Shown here: one piece after another, positions 25,789 through 34,164 of the stretch | How positions within the stretch are numbered: the first letter of the stretch is position 1 | How the letters are laid out: the number at the start of each line of letters is the position of its first letter | Assembly (NCBI GenBank): GCA_016292745.1 | Contig: JAEDFO010000013.1 | Coordinates: 1-44,230 of the forward strand | Reading direction: 5' to 3' | DNA from: Muribaculaceae bacterium | Lineage (GTDB): Bacteria; Bacteroidota; Bacteroidia; Bacteroidales; Muribaculaceae | DNA length: 44,230 nt | The notes under the pieces: generated by a model | The model's input: only the letters and a program-made list of their open reading frames with translations | Told to the model about the DNA's origin: nothing | The model's database searches: none | Translations under genes and position numbers: made by a program

Positions 25789-26422
25789 GATTTCGTTCGT
25801 TTTGTTTCAGTTTTTTGATAAAAGCATTTAGTGCGCCCACATTCTTCACTGCCGGTGATATCTCAAAGCGGGAATTAAGGTCGATGCCAATCATCATTGG
25901 ATGTCTAAGGGCCAGAATTGCAGGGGCATCGTCGGGCCCGATTCCTCCACTGAGAATAAACGGCAACTTGCCATGGTATTCCTCGAGACGTTTCCAGTTG
26001 AAGTGCCGTCCAGAACCTCCGACCGACGGACCTTTGGCATCAAACAAAAGCATAGTGCACACATCGTCGTAGCCGCTTAAATCGGGCAGCGAAGAGTCTT
26101 CCGATATGCCGATGGCCTTGATTATCGACACATCTTTCATAGCCGCCAGCTCGCGAAGTGCTCTACAATAGTCTGCCGACTCACTTCCATGCAATTGCAC
26201 GCCCCACAGATGAGCCTCTGCAGCTATCTGCGCCACCTCGGCAACCGGAGCATCGACAAACACTCCCACCCGCCTTACCGTTGCTTGTGGCATATAGTCC
26301 GGCAATGCCGATACATACCGCTTCGACCCCTGCCAGAATATGAATCCCATCATATCAATGCCTAAAGACTCCACTGCACGGATATTTTCGGGCTCGCGCA
26401 TGCCACACACCTTTATCAGCAT
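25781..26422 (-). CDS. trpF: phosphoribosylanthranilate isomerase
   Basis: 213 residues, a TIM barrel that converts phosphoribosylanthranilate to the carboxyphenylamino-deoxyribulose phosphate used by TrpC. Visible motifs: KVCGMREPENI at the N-terminus (catalytic Cys), VQLHGSE, FILSGGIGPDDA and the phosphate end GIDLNSRFE with catalytic-type Asp. The gene overlaps trpC by 7 bp and trpA by 8 bp. Confidence 0.95.
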   Translation of the reverse strand: MLIKVCGMREPENIRAVESLGIDMMGFIFWQGSKRYVSALPDYMPQATVRRVGVFVDAPVAEVAQIAAEAHLWGVQLHGSESADYCRALRELAAMKDVSIIKAIGISEDSSLPDLSGYDDVCTMLLFDAKGPSVGGSGRHFNWKRLEEYHGKLPFILSGGIGPDDAPAILALRHPMMIGIDLNSRFEISPAVKNVGALNAFIKKLKQNERNHE

Positions 26423-27207
26423 AGAATATTCATGATTAGTTGTTGTAATGCTTCGCCGGGCGACACCTGACGCATGAACGTCTCGCCGATAAGGAATCCT
26501 CGGAAGCCAGCCTGACGCAATCGGCTGACAGTACCAGCATCAGATATCCCGCTCTCCGACACCAGAACGGCATCGGCAGGGAGTTTTGCCGCCATGGCAA
26601 ACGACTGCGCCACGTCGGTGTGGAAAGTACCCAAGTGCCGGTTGTTAACGCCAATCATATCGGGCCTTGTTTCTATATAATGCAATTCGTCGGCGCTATG
26701 AATCTCAAGAAGCACCTCAAGCCCCAGTTGATGGGCTGTTGCAGTAAGTGCAAGGCAATCGTCGAAACTCAATGCCGAAGCGATAAGCAACACCGCATCG
26801 GCTCCTGCAAGCCGTGCCTCAACAAGTTGGTACTCATCAACCACGAACTCCTTGCGCAACAGTGGCACATCAACGGCACTACGGATGGCTCTAAGATAGT
26901 CGAGCGAACCCCCGAAATATTTCTCGTCGGTGAGCACCGAAATTGCCGCCGCACCGGCTGAGACATATTCTGATGCAGTCAGTACCGGATCGGCATCGCG
27001 GTTTATCCAACCTTTCGAAGGTGAGCGACGCTTGAACTCGGCTATTATGCCGCTTTCCGATGTTTGTAGAGCCCGACGCATTGATACAATACGATGCAGC
27101 GGACTACGTTCCAGCTCATTCAAGAGTTCCGACATGGGCTTCATTGCCTTGCACTTAGCCACTTCCTCCCGTTTGTCAGCAATAATTCTGTCAAGAATGT
27201 CTGCCAT
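26416..27207 (-). CDS. trpC: indole-3-glycerol phosphate synthase
   Basis: 263 residues, a TIM barrel making indole-3-glycerol phosphate. Motifs in order: EFKRRSPSKGWI (catalytic Lys, phosphate site), TDEKYFGGSLDYL, LLRKEFVVDEYQ, IGVNNRHL, VSESGI and FLIGETFM. A TTG three codons upstream (27216) also opens the frame, but ATG at 27207 (MADILDRIIADK) is the family's normal start. A stand-alone trpC, not fused to trpF. Confidence 0.95.
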   Translation of the reverse strand: MADILDRIIADKREEVAKCKAMKPMSELLNELERSPLHRIVSMRRALQTSESGIIAEFKRRSPSKGWINRDADPVLTASEYVSAGAAAISVLTDEKYFGGSLDYLRAIRSAVDVPLLRKEFVVDEYQLVEARLAGADAVLLIASALSFDDCLALTATAHQLGLEVLLEIHSADELHYIETRPDMIGVNNRHLGTFHTDVAQSFAMAAKLPADAVLVSESGISDAGTVSRLRQAGFRGFLIGETFMRQVSPGEALQQLIMNILC

Positions 27208-27212
27208 AGCCG

Positions 27213-28208
27213 TCAAGAGTTAAGTTCGACATATCGCTTAAGCACCTCCTTTGCGCGGCCACTCTCCAGCGATTCACGCGCCAAGGCAAGACACTCCGAC
27301 ATCGGCTTACCCCCGCCTACAACCTTGATGGCCATAGCTGCATTGGCAATGACCACATTGCGTCGGGCTTCGGTAGTGGCATTACTGAGGATATCATCGA
27401 ATATATCTGCTGCCTCTTCCTTGGTTTCGCCTCCATAAAGTTCCGAGGGTTTAACAATACCAAGACCAAGGTCTTGAGGACTGAATATTTTCTCCATCAC
27501 TGACGTCTTTACTTTGAAATCGCCGGTGAGCGAAATTTCATCGTAACCGTCGATACTTGTCACTATCCCATATTGGGTACCGAGTTTTTCGTACACACTG
27601 CTGTAGAGCCGCATCTGGTTAAGGTTGGCCACACCAAGCAACTGATACTTCGGACGAGCTGGATTCACCAACGGCCCGAGCAGGTTGAAACAGGTGGGCA
27701 CCTGCAATTGACGGCGCACCGGCGCCACAAACTTCATTCCATAGGCAAACAGCGGTGCATGCAGATAAGTGAATCCGCACTGCTCAAGATTGCGCCGATG
27801 CACATCGGCATCTGCCGTAAACTTCACTCCATGTTGTTCAATCACATTGCTGGCGCCCGATGTCGAAGTAGCAGCATAGTTGCCATGCTTGGCCACCTTG
27901 TAACCGGCACCAGCCACCACAAAGCATGCGCATGTTGATATGTTGAATGTGTTCTTGCCATCGCCTCCAGTGCCCACAATGTCGATTACATCGTATGGCG
28001 ACAGGTCGATAGGATGTCCGGTTTCGATAATCCCGTCGCGAAAACCCAGAAGCTCGTCAACTTTAATGCCGCGCATCATCAGCCCTGTAAGCGTCGCACT
28101 AATCTGCACCTCGCTATAACGCTGTTCCACTATTCCGTGCATAATGGCGCAGGTTTCGCTACGGCTGAGCACCTCGCCATTGATTATCTTTGTAAGTATT
28201 GCTTTCAT
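27213..28208 (-). CDS. trpD: anthranilate phosphoribosyltransferase
   Basis: 331 residues. Joins anthranilate to phosphoribosyl pyrophosphate. Motifs: an N-terminal helical domain, VDIVGTGGDGKNTFNIST (PRPP diphosphate loop), KHGNYAATSTSGASNVIE (the Bacteroidetes form of the KHGN-S-SG motif) and GPLVNPARP. The end and start overlap the trpC and trpG frames closely (1 bp shared with trpG), showing tight coupling. Confidence 0.96.
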   Translation of the reverse strand: MKAILTKIINGEVLSRSETCAIMHGIVEQRYSEVQISATLTGLMMRGIKVDELLGFRDGIIETGHPIDLSPYDVIDIVGTGGDGKNTFNISTCACFVVAGAGYKVAKHGNYAATSTSGASNVIEQHGVKFTADADVHRRNLEQCGFTYLHAPLFAYGMKFVAPVRRQLQVPTCFNLLGPLVNPARPKYQLLGVANLNQMRLYSSVYEKLGTQYGIVTSIDGYDEISLTGDFKVKTSVMEKIFSPQDLGLGIVKPSELYGGETKEEAADIFDDILSNATTEARRNVVIANAAMAIKVVGGGKPMSECLALARESLESGRAKEVLKRYVELNS

Positions 28209-28798
28209 TATGCTTTGTGATTAATGAAATTATCAATTAACTGCCGTCCGTCGGGTGTAAGCACCGATTCGGGATGAAACTGTATGCCATGGATATCGAA
28301 ACGACGATGACGCAACGCCATTATCTCCTGCTTGTCGCTCAATGCGGTTATTTCAAGGTCGGACGGAAAATCGGCGGTCGACACCACCCACGAATGGTAA
28401 CGCCCCACTGCAATATCTGAGGAAAGTCCACTGAACAGGTAGTCAGGGGCAACGATATTGCAATTGCTCTGTATTCCGTGATACACTTCGTCGAGGTTCT
28501 CCAACTTGGCACCGAACACCTCACCGATAGCTTGATGTCCCAGACACACGCCAAGCATTGGCTTTATTCCGGCATACCTCCTGATAACCGGTTTAAGCAA
28601 TCCTGCCTCATCCGGAATGCCGGGGCCCGGGCTAAGCACTATCTTGTCGTAAGCACTGAGTTCATCGAGGACAAAGCGGTCGTTGCGCTTCACATCAACA
28701 TCTACACCTGCTGCACGAATCATGTGATACAGGTTATATGTAAAGGAATCGTAGTTGTCAATAATAACTATTCTCATTGTCGTTGTTGTTTTTGCCAT
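28208..28798 (-). CDS. trpG: anthranilate synthase glutamine amidotransferase subunit
   Basis: 196 residues, a class I glutamine amidotransferase that supplies ammonia to TrpE. Triad visible: Cys in GVCLGHQAIG, His in IQFHPE and the following Glu. The N-terminal VIIDNYDSFTYNL and the HSWVV loop are typical. ATG at 28798 lies 2 bp after the trpE stop and is probably translationally coupled; the usual family start MRIVII lies 7 codons inside. It could also serve PabB if no separate PabA exists. Confidence 0.95.
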   Translation of the reverse strand: MAKTTTTMRIVIIDNYDSFTYNLYHMIRAAGVDVDVKRNDRFVLDELSAYDKIVLSPGPGIPDEAGLLKPVIRRYAGIKPMLGVCLGHQAIGEVFGAKLENLDEVYHGIQSNCNIVAPDYLFSGLSSDIAVGRYHSWVVSTADFPSDLEITALSDKQEIMALRHRRFDIHGIQFHPESVLTPDGRQLIDNFINHKA

Positions 28799-28800
28799 GA

Positions 28801-30201
28801 TTACAATTGTTCTGCCACTGTAATAGCCCGACGCAAGGCCCCAAGCTTGCTGTTAACCTCTTGCAACTCATATTCGTCGTCGCTCTTCGACACAATGCCG
28901 CTTCCAGCTTGAAACCAGAGTTCTCCGTTACGGCTCACGAAGGTGCGGATTGTGATTGCCTGGTTAAGCGAGCCATTGAATCCAATAAATCCGATACAAC
29001 CGCCATAAGCACCTCTATTGTGCGGTTCCATCTCGCTTATCAGCTGCATTGCACGCACTTTTGGCGCCCCCGACAGCGTTCCGGCAGGGAAGGTGTCGAC
29101 AAAGGCCTTTATCGACGACTTTCTGTCGTCGAGCACTCCGCTGACACGGCTCACCAGATGTATCACATGGCTGTAATACTGCATATCCTTGTAGAACTCC
29201 ACCTTCACATCGTGGCAGTTGCGGCTCAAATCGTTTCGGGCAAGGTCGACAAGCATCACATGCTCGGCATTCTCCTTTGGGTCGTTACGCAGATATTGTG
29301 CATTACGCGCATCCTGTTCGGGATTTCCGGTTCGTCGAGTGGTTCCGGCTATCGGGTCGATATATGCCTTGCCGTCCTCTATTCGGCAGTGGGTCTCGGG
29401 CGATGAGCCGAAAATACGGAAGCCACCAAAATCGAAATAGAACAGATACGGACTTGGGTTAATGCTCCGCAATGCCCGGTACAATTTAAAGTCATCGCCT
29501 TCATAACGCTGCACGAAACGGCGGCTGAGCACTATCTGAAACACATCGCCACGGCGACAATGAGCAATGCCACGGCGAATGTTAGCTTTATGCTGCTCGT
29601 CGGTCAAGGTGCTCACGGTGTCGCCCACCGAATGGAAATCGTAGGTTGCAAAGTTATGGTTGCGGATAATGCGTTCAAGGTAATCAATGCTGCTGGGCTC
29701 GCCATTCTCAACAAGTTCAATCAGAGTCATACTGTTGTTGAAATGGTCGAACACTATCAGATATTTATATAGTATATACTGCAAGTCGGGGGCATCGTTC
29801 TGCTCCTGCGTGTCGTCCTTTATGGCTATGTGCTCGAAATAGGTTACAGCATTGAACGATGTGTAGCCATACACACCGCAGTACTCGCTCCTGTCGCCAG
29901 TAACTTCGAATCGGTCAAGGAAATCGTCGATTGCGGTTTCAACCTTATATTCATCTGAAATATTCCGTTTCAGGTTGCTGCCATCGGGATAGTTTGCATT
30001 AGCCGTTCCGTGCCCCACCGCAATGCTTGCCATCGGCGAAAGGGCAATAAACGAGCGGCCTGTGTCGTGGCTGTGATAGTCGGAACTCTCCATAAGCGCA
30101 CTCTGAGGATAGAGGTCGCGCACTTTCAGATAGGTGCTCACCGGGGTATACAAGTCACCGAGTATCTCCTTCGTTACTGTTGTATATTTGAATTTTTGCA
30201 T
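28801..30201 (-). CDS. trpE: anthranilate synthase component I
   Basis: 466 residues. The chorismate-binding fold begins around residue 200: RGDVFQIVLSRRF, NPSPYLFYFDFG, GSSPETH, IAGTTRRTGNPEQDA, DLARNDLSRNC, TFPAGTLSGAPKVRAMQLI. The N-terminal regulatory half carries a LMESSDYHSHD stretch, like the LLES element for Trp feedback binding. It makes anthranilate from chorismate with TrpG. It follows trpB by 11 bp. Confidence 0.96.
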   Translation of the reverse strand: MQKFKYTTVTKEILGDLYTPVSTYLKVRDLYPQSALMESSDYHSHDTGRSFIALSPMASIAVGHGTANANYPDGSNLKRNISDEYKVETAIDDFLDRFEVTGDRSEYCGVYGYTSFNAVTYFEHIAIKDDTQEQNDAPDLQYILYKYLIVFDHFNNSMTLIELVENGEPSSIDYLERIIRNHNFATYDFHSVGDTVSTLTDEQHKANIRRGIAHCRRGDVFQIVLSRRFVQRYEGDDFKLYRALRSINPSPYLFYFDFGGFRIFGSSPETHCRIEDGKAYIDPIAGTTRRTGNPEQDARNAQYLRNDPKENAEHVMLVDLARNDLSRNCHDVKVEFYKDMQYYSHVIHLVSRVSGVLDDRKSSIKAFVDTFPAGTLSGAPKVRAMQLISEMEPHNRGAYGGCIGFIGFNGSLNQAITIRTFVSRNGELWFQAGSGIVSKSDDEYELQEVNSKLGALRRAITVAEQL

Positions 30202-30212
30202 ATTGTTGAGTG

Positions 30213-31412
30213 TTATTGTTTTTCGTTGAAATCGTTGGCATGTGCCAGATAGGTATCCAGGTCTTTGTCGCCTCGACCACTCACCGTTAACACCACCACA
30301 TCATCAGGACTGAACTTCATTCGTGGTAACATTCCCAATGCATGTGCCGATTCGAGAGCCGGGATTATCCCTTCCAGCCGAGTCAACTCGTATGCAGCAC
30401 GCAATGCCTCGTCGTCGTTCACGGCCATCACCGTTGCACGGTGCTGACGTGCCAGATTGGCGTGCATTGGTCCAATGCCGGGATAGTCAAGACCGGCAGA
30501 TATTGAGTACGGTTCGATAATCTGTCCGTCCTCGTCCTGCATCACCAATGTCCGGCTTCCGTGAAGTATACCAAGCGAACCACATTTTATAGTGGCGGCA
30601 GTGAGATTACTGTCGATGCCCTTGCCTCCGGCCTCACCAAGAACAATCTTCACTCGCTCGTCGTCGATATAGTGGAAAATGGTTCCGGCAGCATTTGAGC
30701 CTCCACCCACGCAAGCCATCAGATAGTCGGGATAGTCGCGTCCCTCCTTTTCAGCAAGTTGCCACTTTATCTCCTCGCTGATTACACTTTGCAGGCGCGC
30801 CACCAGGTCGGGATAAGGATGTGGCCCCACAGTTGAACCAATAATATAGAATGTGTCCGACGGATGACAGCACCAGTCGCGGATTGCTTCGTTGGTCGCG
30901 TCCTTCAGCGTCTTGTTGCCGCTCTCAACGGGAAACACCTCTGCTCCAAGCATCTTCATCCGCTCCACGTTCACATGCTGACGCTGCACATCGGTGGCGC
31001 CCATATATATACGGCAGGGCATATTCATCAGCGCACACACAGTGGCTGTTGCCACTCCATGCTGTCCGGCTCCGGTTTCGGCAATTATGCGCCGCTTCCC
31101 CATTTTTCGAGCCAGCAGAATCTGGCCGATGGCATTGTTGATTTTGTGAGCACCTGTGTGGTTAAGGTCTTCACGTTTCAGATACAGCCTGCAACCATAG
31201 CGCTCGCTCATGCGACTGGCATAATACAGTGGCGATGGCCTCCCGGCATAGTCGCGCAGCAGTGCATGGAACTCTTTCTTGAATTCCGCACTTTCTATTA
31301 TCGCTTCGTAACTGGTTCTTAGATTCTCCACGGTGGCATAAAGGATTTCAGGGACGTAAGCCCCGCCAAATTCACCGTAGTAACCTTGATTGTCGATTTT
31401 ATATGACTTCAT
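30213..31412 (-). CDS. trpB: tryptophan synthase beta subunit
   Basis: 399 residues, a PLP enzyme that joins indole and serine. The PLP lysine is K90 in LNHTGAHKINNA. Other motifs: AETGAGQHGVATATVCA, the glycine-rich phosphate site VGGGSNAAGTI and FGGAYVPEIL near the N-terminus. It is first in the operon, as is common in Bacteroidetes, and follows an attenuator-like leader. The terminator ends about 30 bp before the ATG. Confidence 0.97.
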   Translation of the reverse strand: MKSYKIDNQGYYGEFGGAYVPEILYATVENLRTSYEAIIESAEFKKEFHALLRDYAGRPSPLYYASRMSERYGCRLYLKREDLNHTGAHKINNAIGQILLARKMGKRRIIAETGAGQHGVATATVCALMNMPCRIYMGATDVQRQHVNVERMKMLGAEVFPVESGNKTLKDATNEAIRDWCCHPSDTFYIIGSTVGPHPYPDLVARLQSVISEEIKWQLAEKEGRDYPDYLMACVGGGSNAAGTIFHYIDDERVKIVLGEAGGKGIDSNLTAATIKCGSLGILHGSRTLVMQDEDGQIIEPYSISAGLDYPGIGPMHANLARQHRATVMAVNDDEALRAAYELTRLEGIIPALESAHALGMLPRMKFSPDDVVVLTVSGRGDKDLDTYLAHANDFNEKQ

Positions 31413-31441
31413 TTCTAAGTTTAATGGTTATTCTTTTCAAT

Positions 31442-31480
31442 AAAAAAAGAGGCTTGCCGTGTAACCTACGACAAGTCTCT
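31442..31480 (-). terminator. trp attenuator terminator
   Basis: On the minus strand AGAGACTTGTCG (31480-31469) pairs with CGGCAAGCCTCT (31459-31448) around a 9-nt loop with one A-C mismatch and one G-U pair. Seven T follow. It lies between the leader peptide and trpB, within one leader transcript, and so would end transcription before the operon unless a competing fold forms. Confidence 0.8.
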
Positions 31481-31530
31481 ATACGTTGTTGTGCAAAATA
31501 TCAGTAGCGCCACAATGCGAGTGCTTGTGC

Positions 31531-31590
31531 TCACGGCTTAGTCCTTACGAGGCTGCGCCACCACCAATATTTGCTGTTGAAGCTCTGCAT
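31531..31590 (-). CDS. trpL: trp operon leader peptide
   Basis: A 19-codon frame on the minus strand, ATG at 31590 to TGA at 31531, reads MQSFNSKYWWWRSLVRTKP. Three consecutive Trp codons (31566-31558) in so short a peptide, placed between a good promoter and an intrinsic terminator in front of trpB, is the signature of ribosome-mediated attenuation. With scarce charged tRNA-Trp the ribosome would stall at the WWW run about 80 nt ahead of the terminator and favour read-through. The stalling model is inferred from the E. coli trp system; the peptide and codons are seen. Confidence 0.85.
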   Translation of the reverse strand: MQSFNSKYWWWRSLVRTKP

Positions 31591-31647
31591 ATCTGTAATG
31601 CAACACTTATTGTTTAACCTAATGTATTTTGCTATTCAATTCTGTTG

Positions 31648-31679
31648 CAAATGTAATGAGCGATTTTGAGTGTTCCAAA
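31648..31679 (-). promoter_or_regulatory. trp operon promoter
   Basis: On the minus strand TTTG (31679-31676), 20 nt, then TACATTTG (31655-31648) form a perfect Bacteroidetes promoter. Transcription would start near 31641, about 50 nt before the leader peptide ATG. The remaining 31680-31849 is AT-rich and must hold the promoter of the divergent threonine aldolase gene, which I cannot pinpoint. Confidence 0.8.
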
Positions 31680-31849
31680 AATTTTTGTAATTATTTTCAT
31701 TAATATCGCAATTTTATTCCACAATAAGAGTTATATTCATTAAATATACATATTTTCACCATTTCCAGCGCTTTTTCTGGATATTCCTTTGCCATTTCAT
31801 CAAAAATTACGAATATTGCATCCCGTTATGTTTTTGTGACAATACTATT

Positions 31850-32881
31850 ATGATACATTTCGACACTGATTACATGGAGGGCGCTCACAGCGAAGTGCTG
31901 CAACGCCTTATCGAGACTAACTATGAGCATTCTGTAGGGTATGGCGCCGACGACTACACAGCAAGCGCCAAGCGCAAGATTATCGAGGCATGCGGCCTTA
32001 GCGACGATGCAAAAGTATTTTTCCTGGTTGGCGGCACACAGACCAATGCCACAGTTATCGACGGGTTGCTGATGCACCACGAAGGGGTAATGGCGGCATC
32101 AACCGGACACATAAACGTTCACGAGTCGGGCGCTATCGAGGCATCGGGTCACAAGGTGCTCACGCTCCCGTCGCACGATGGAAAGGTGTGGGCTTCTGAG
32201 GTCAAGGCTTACGTCGACAATTTCTATGCCGACGAAACTTACGAGCATATGGTGGCACCAGGGCTGCTCTACATTTCCCAGCCTACCGAATATGGCACTC
32301 TATATTCGCGTAGCGAACTCGAAGAGCTGCACCAAGTGTGCTCCGATCGCAATATCCCTGTATATATCGATGGGGCACGGCTGGCTTCGGCTCTGGCTTC
32401 GCCGGCAAACGATGTAGACCTCCCTACCCTCGCATCGCTCTGCGATGCGTTCTACATTGGTGGCACCAAGTGCGGACTTCTCTTCGGCGAGGCTGTTGTG
32501 GTGCCTCAAGGAAGCAAATATCTGCCATGCTTCTTCACACTCATAAAACAGCATGGAGCCCTGCTGGCAAAAGGGCGGCTGCTGGGAGTGCAATTCGATG
32601 CCCTCTTCACGAACAACCTGTATCAACGAATCGGCGAGCATGCTGTTAAGCTGGCATTGAAACTCAAGCAGGCATTCATCAGCAAAGGTTATAGGCTGCA
32701 CATCGATTCGTTCACCAACCAGCAATTCATTGTTCTACCAAATGCCCAGCTCGACCGGCTGGCAGATATCGCATCATTCGAGATATGGGGATTGCGAGGC
32801 AAAGAGGAAACCGTGGTACGCCTCGTAACAAGCTGGTGCACAAACGAGGCCGACGTCGATGCATTCATCGCTCAGTTATAG
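31850..32881 (+). CDS. ltaE: low-specificity threonine aldolase / beta-eliminating lyase family
   Basis: 343 residues, a fold-type I PLP enzyme. The PLP lysine is K207 in FYIGGTKCG; the cofactor aspartate lies in VYIDGARLAS; GGTQTNATVID is the phosphate-binding start. These match low-specificity L-threonine aldolases (threonine to glycine plus acetaldehyde). Some relatives act on other beta-hydroxy amino acids, so the exact substrate is open. Divergent from the trp operon. Single gene, ending at a strong terminator. Confidence 0.9.
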   Translation: MIHFDTDYMEGAHSEVLQRLIETNYEHSVGYGADDYTASAKRKIIEACGLSDDAKVFFLVGGTQTNATVIDGLLMHHEGVMAASTGHINVHESGAIEASGHKVLTLPSHDGKVWASEVKAYVDNFYADETYEHMVAPGLLYISQPTEYGTLYSRSELEELHQVCSDRNIPVYIDGARLASALASPANDVDLPTLASLCDAFYIGGTKCGLLFGEAVVVPQGSKYLPCFFTLIKQHGALLAKGRLLGVQFDALFTNNLYQRIGEHAVKLALKLKQAFISKGYRLHIDSFTNQQFIVLPNAQLDRLADIASFEIWGLRGKEETVVRLVTSWCTNEADVDAFIAQL

Positions 32882-32891
32882 AAACCGTAAC

Positions 32892-32938
32892 ACATAAAAG
32901 GAGCGTCGAAACAGATTGTTTCGACGCTCCTTTTATGT
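32892..32938. terminator. bidirectional terminator, 22-bp perfect stem
   Basis: Bases 32892-32913 and 32917-32938 are perfect reverse complements with a 3-nt loop (GAT); the core is GGAGCGTCGAAACA. T and A runs on the outer sides serve both strands, so it ends the aldolase gene and the tRNA transcript. Its last base is the tRNA discriminator base. Confidence 0.9.
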
Positions 32939-33012
32939 CGGGATGACTGGATTCGAACCAGCGGCCACACGCCCCCCAGACGCGTACTCTAACCGGGCTG
33001 AGCTACATCCCG
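32938..33012 (-). tRNA. tRNA-Pro (GGG)
   Basis: The 75-nt minus-strand cloverleaf has acceptor CGGGATG paired with CATCCCG, discriminator A, D-arm GCTC...GAGT, anticodon stem CGCGT/GCGTG with loop CTGGGGG (anticodon GGG, G at position 37 as usual for Pro), and T-loop TTCGAAT. CCA is not encoded. Confidence 0.95.
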
Positions 33013-33037
33013 CCGTGCTTTTTTCAGAAAAGCGTTG

Positions 33038-33069
33038 CAAAGATAATGCAATTTTTCGGTTATTGCAAA
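33038..33069 (-). promoter_or_regulatory. tRNA-Pro promoter
   Basis: On the minus strand TTTG (33069-33066), a 20-nt spacer and TATCTTTG (33045-33038) match the Bacteroidetes consensus fully. The transcript would start near 33031, 19 nt before the mature tRNA 5' end. Confidence 0.78.
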
Positions 33070-33105
33070 CAAAAATCGCTTTTTCCAGAAATAAATATCT
33101 TAATG

Positions 33106-34164
33106 TCAAATGTGCATAAGGTCGCGGTATATGTCGAGGGCAGCTTTCACGGTCTCGGCATCGCAGATACTGTCGATGTGAATGTCGCCGGGAGCACTTA
33201 GCAGACTGAAGTTGAGTTCGCCGTTGTGACTCTTCTTGTCGTGATGCATCAAGTCGATAATAGCATCGTAATCATTGCAGGTGATGGCAAATGCTCCGTA
33301 GTTAGTTCTAACGAAGTCGGCAACGGCATTTAGAAGCACCGAATCAAACTGCATCTGCATATGCGACAACACCAGTTCCACTACAGTTCCCCACGCCACA
33401 GCATAGCCATGAGGGATGGCCGACATACGCTTCAAGGCAAGGCTCTCAAAGGCATGTCCTACGGTATGGCCCAGGTTTAATGCCCTGCGGATTCCCTGTT
33501 CGTGAGGGTCTTCAGCCACAATTCGACGCTTTACCTCAACAGATTCGGTCAAGAGCGAGAGCAGCAGTTCGTGGTCGATGTGAGAAAAGTCGAACGCCAA
33601 TAGTTTTGCCACCTCATCGCGGCTCGAAAGAAGCCCATGCTTCAGCATCTCAGCATAGCCCGACTTTACCTCTTGAATTGGAAGCGAGTCGAGAAAGCGA
33701 GTGGAGATAATTACGGCATCAGCCTCACAGAAGGCACCAACTTCGTTTTTAAAGCCATTGAAGTTGATTCCGGTCTTGCCTCCCACAGCAGCATCGACAG
33801 CCGAGAGCAATGTAGTGGGCACATTCACAAATCGCACACCACGCTTGAACGTTGCAGCAGCAAATCCGCCCAGATCGGTCACAACGCCGCCTCCGATATT
33901 AATTATCAGCGATTTCCGACTTGCACCTCCATCGCACAGTTGTTTCCACACCTGCGAAAGCGAGTCGACATTCTTGTTGATATCACCCGACTTAATCACA
34001 ATCCGCGTGGCTCCAGCCACTGTCTTGCAATCAGAGAGCCTCGACAGCACAAAATAGTCGACATTAACATCTGTTATCACGAAAACGCGGTTAGGTGCAG
34101 CCTCATCGACAATTGTGTCGAGAGTGGCAGCTATATCATTGGTAAATACAATCTTCTGGCTCAT
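33106..34164 (-). CDS. aroB: 3-dehydroquinate synthase
   Basis: 352 residues, an NAD- and metal-dependent enzyme that cyclises DAHP to 3-dehydroquinate in the shikimate pathway. Motifs: NIGGGVVTDLGGFAAATFKR (NAD loop), NVPTTLLSAVDAAVGGKTGI, KSGYAEMLKHGLL and LNLGHTVGHAFESL with the metal-binding His residues. It feeds chorismate, the trpE substrate, though it is not in the trp operon. The start overlaps the preceding HAD gene by 4 bp; third gene of the asmA-like / HAD / aroB operon. Confidence 0.95.
   Translation of the reverse strand: MSQKIVFTNDIAATLDTIVDEAAPNRVFVITDVNVDYFVLSRLSDCKTVAGATRIVIKSGDINKNVDSLSQVWKQLCDGGASRKSLIINIGGGVVTDLGGFAAATFKRGVRFVNVPTTLLSAVDAAVGGKTGINFNGFKNEVGAFCEADAVIISTRFLDSLPIQEVKSGYAEMLKHGLLSSRDEVAKLLAFDFSHIDHELLLSLLTESVEVKRRIVAEDPHEQGIRRALNLGHTVGHAFESLALKRMSAIPHGYAVAWGTVVELVLSHMQMQFDSVLLNAVADFVRTNYGAFAITCNDYDAIIDLMHHDKKSHNGELNFSLLSAPGDIHIDSICDAETVKAALDIYRDLMHI

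Noticed and set aside
31413..31641. T-box or tryptophan riboswitch in the trp leader
   Set aside because: No T-box core motif seen; the WWW leader peptide and attenuator explain the region better.
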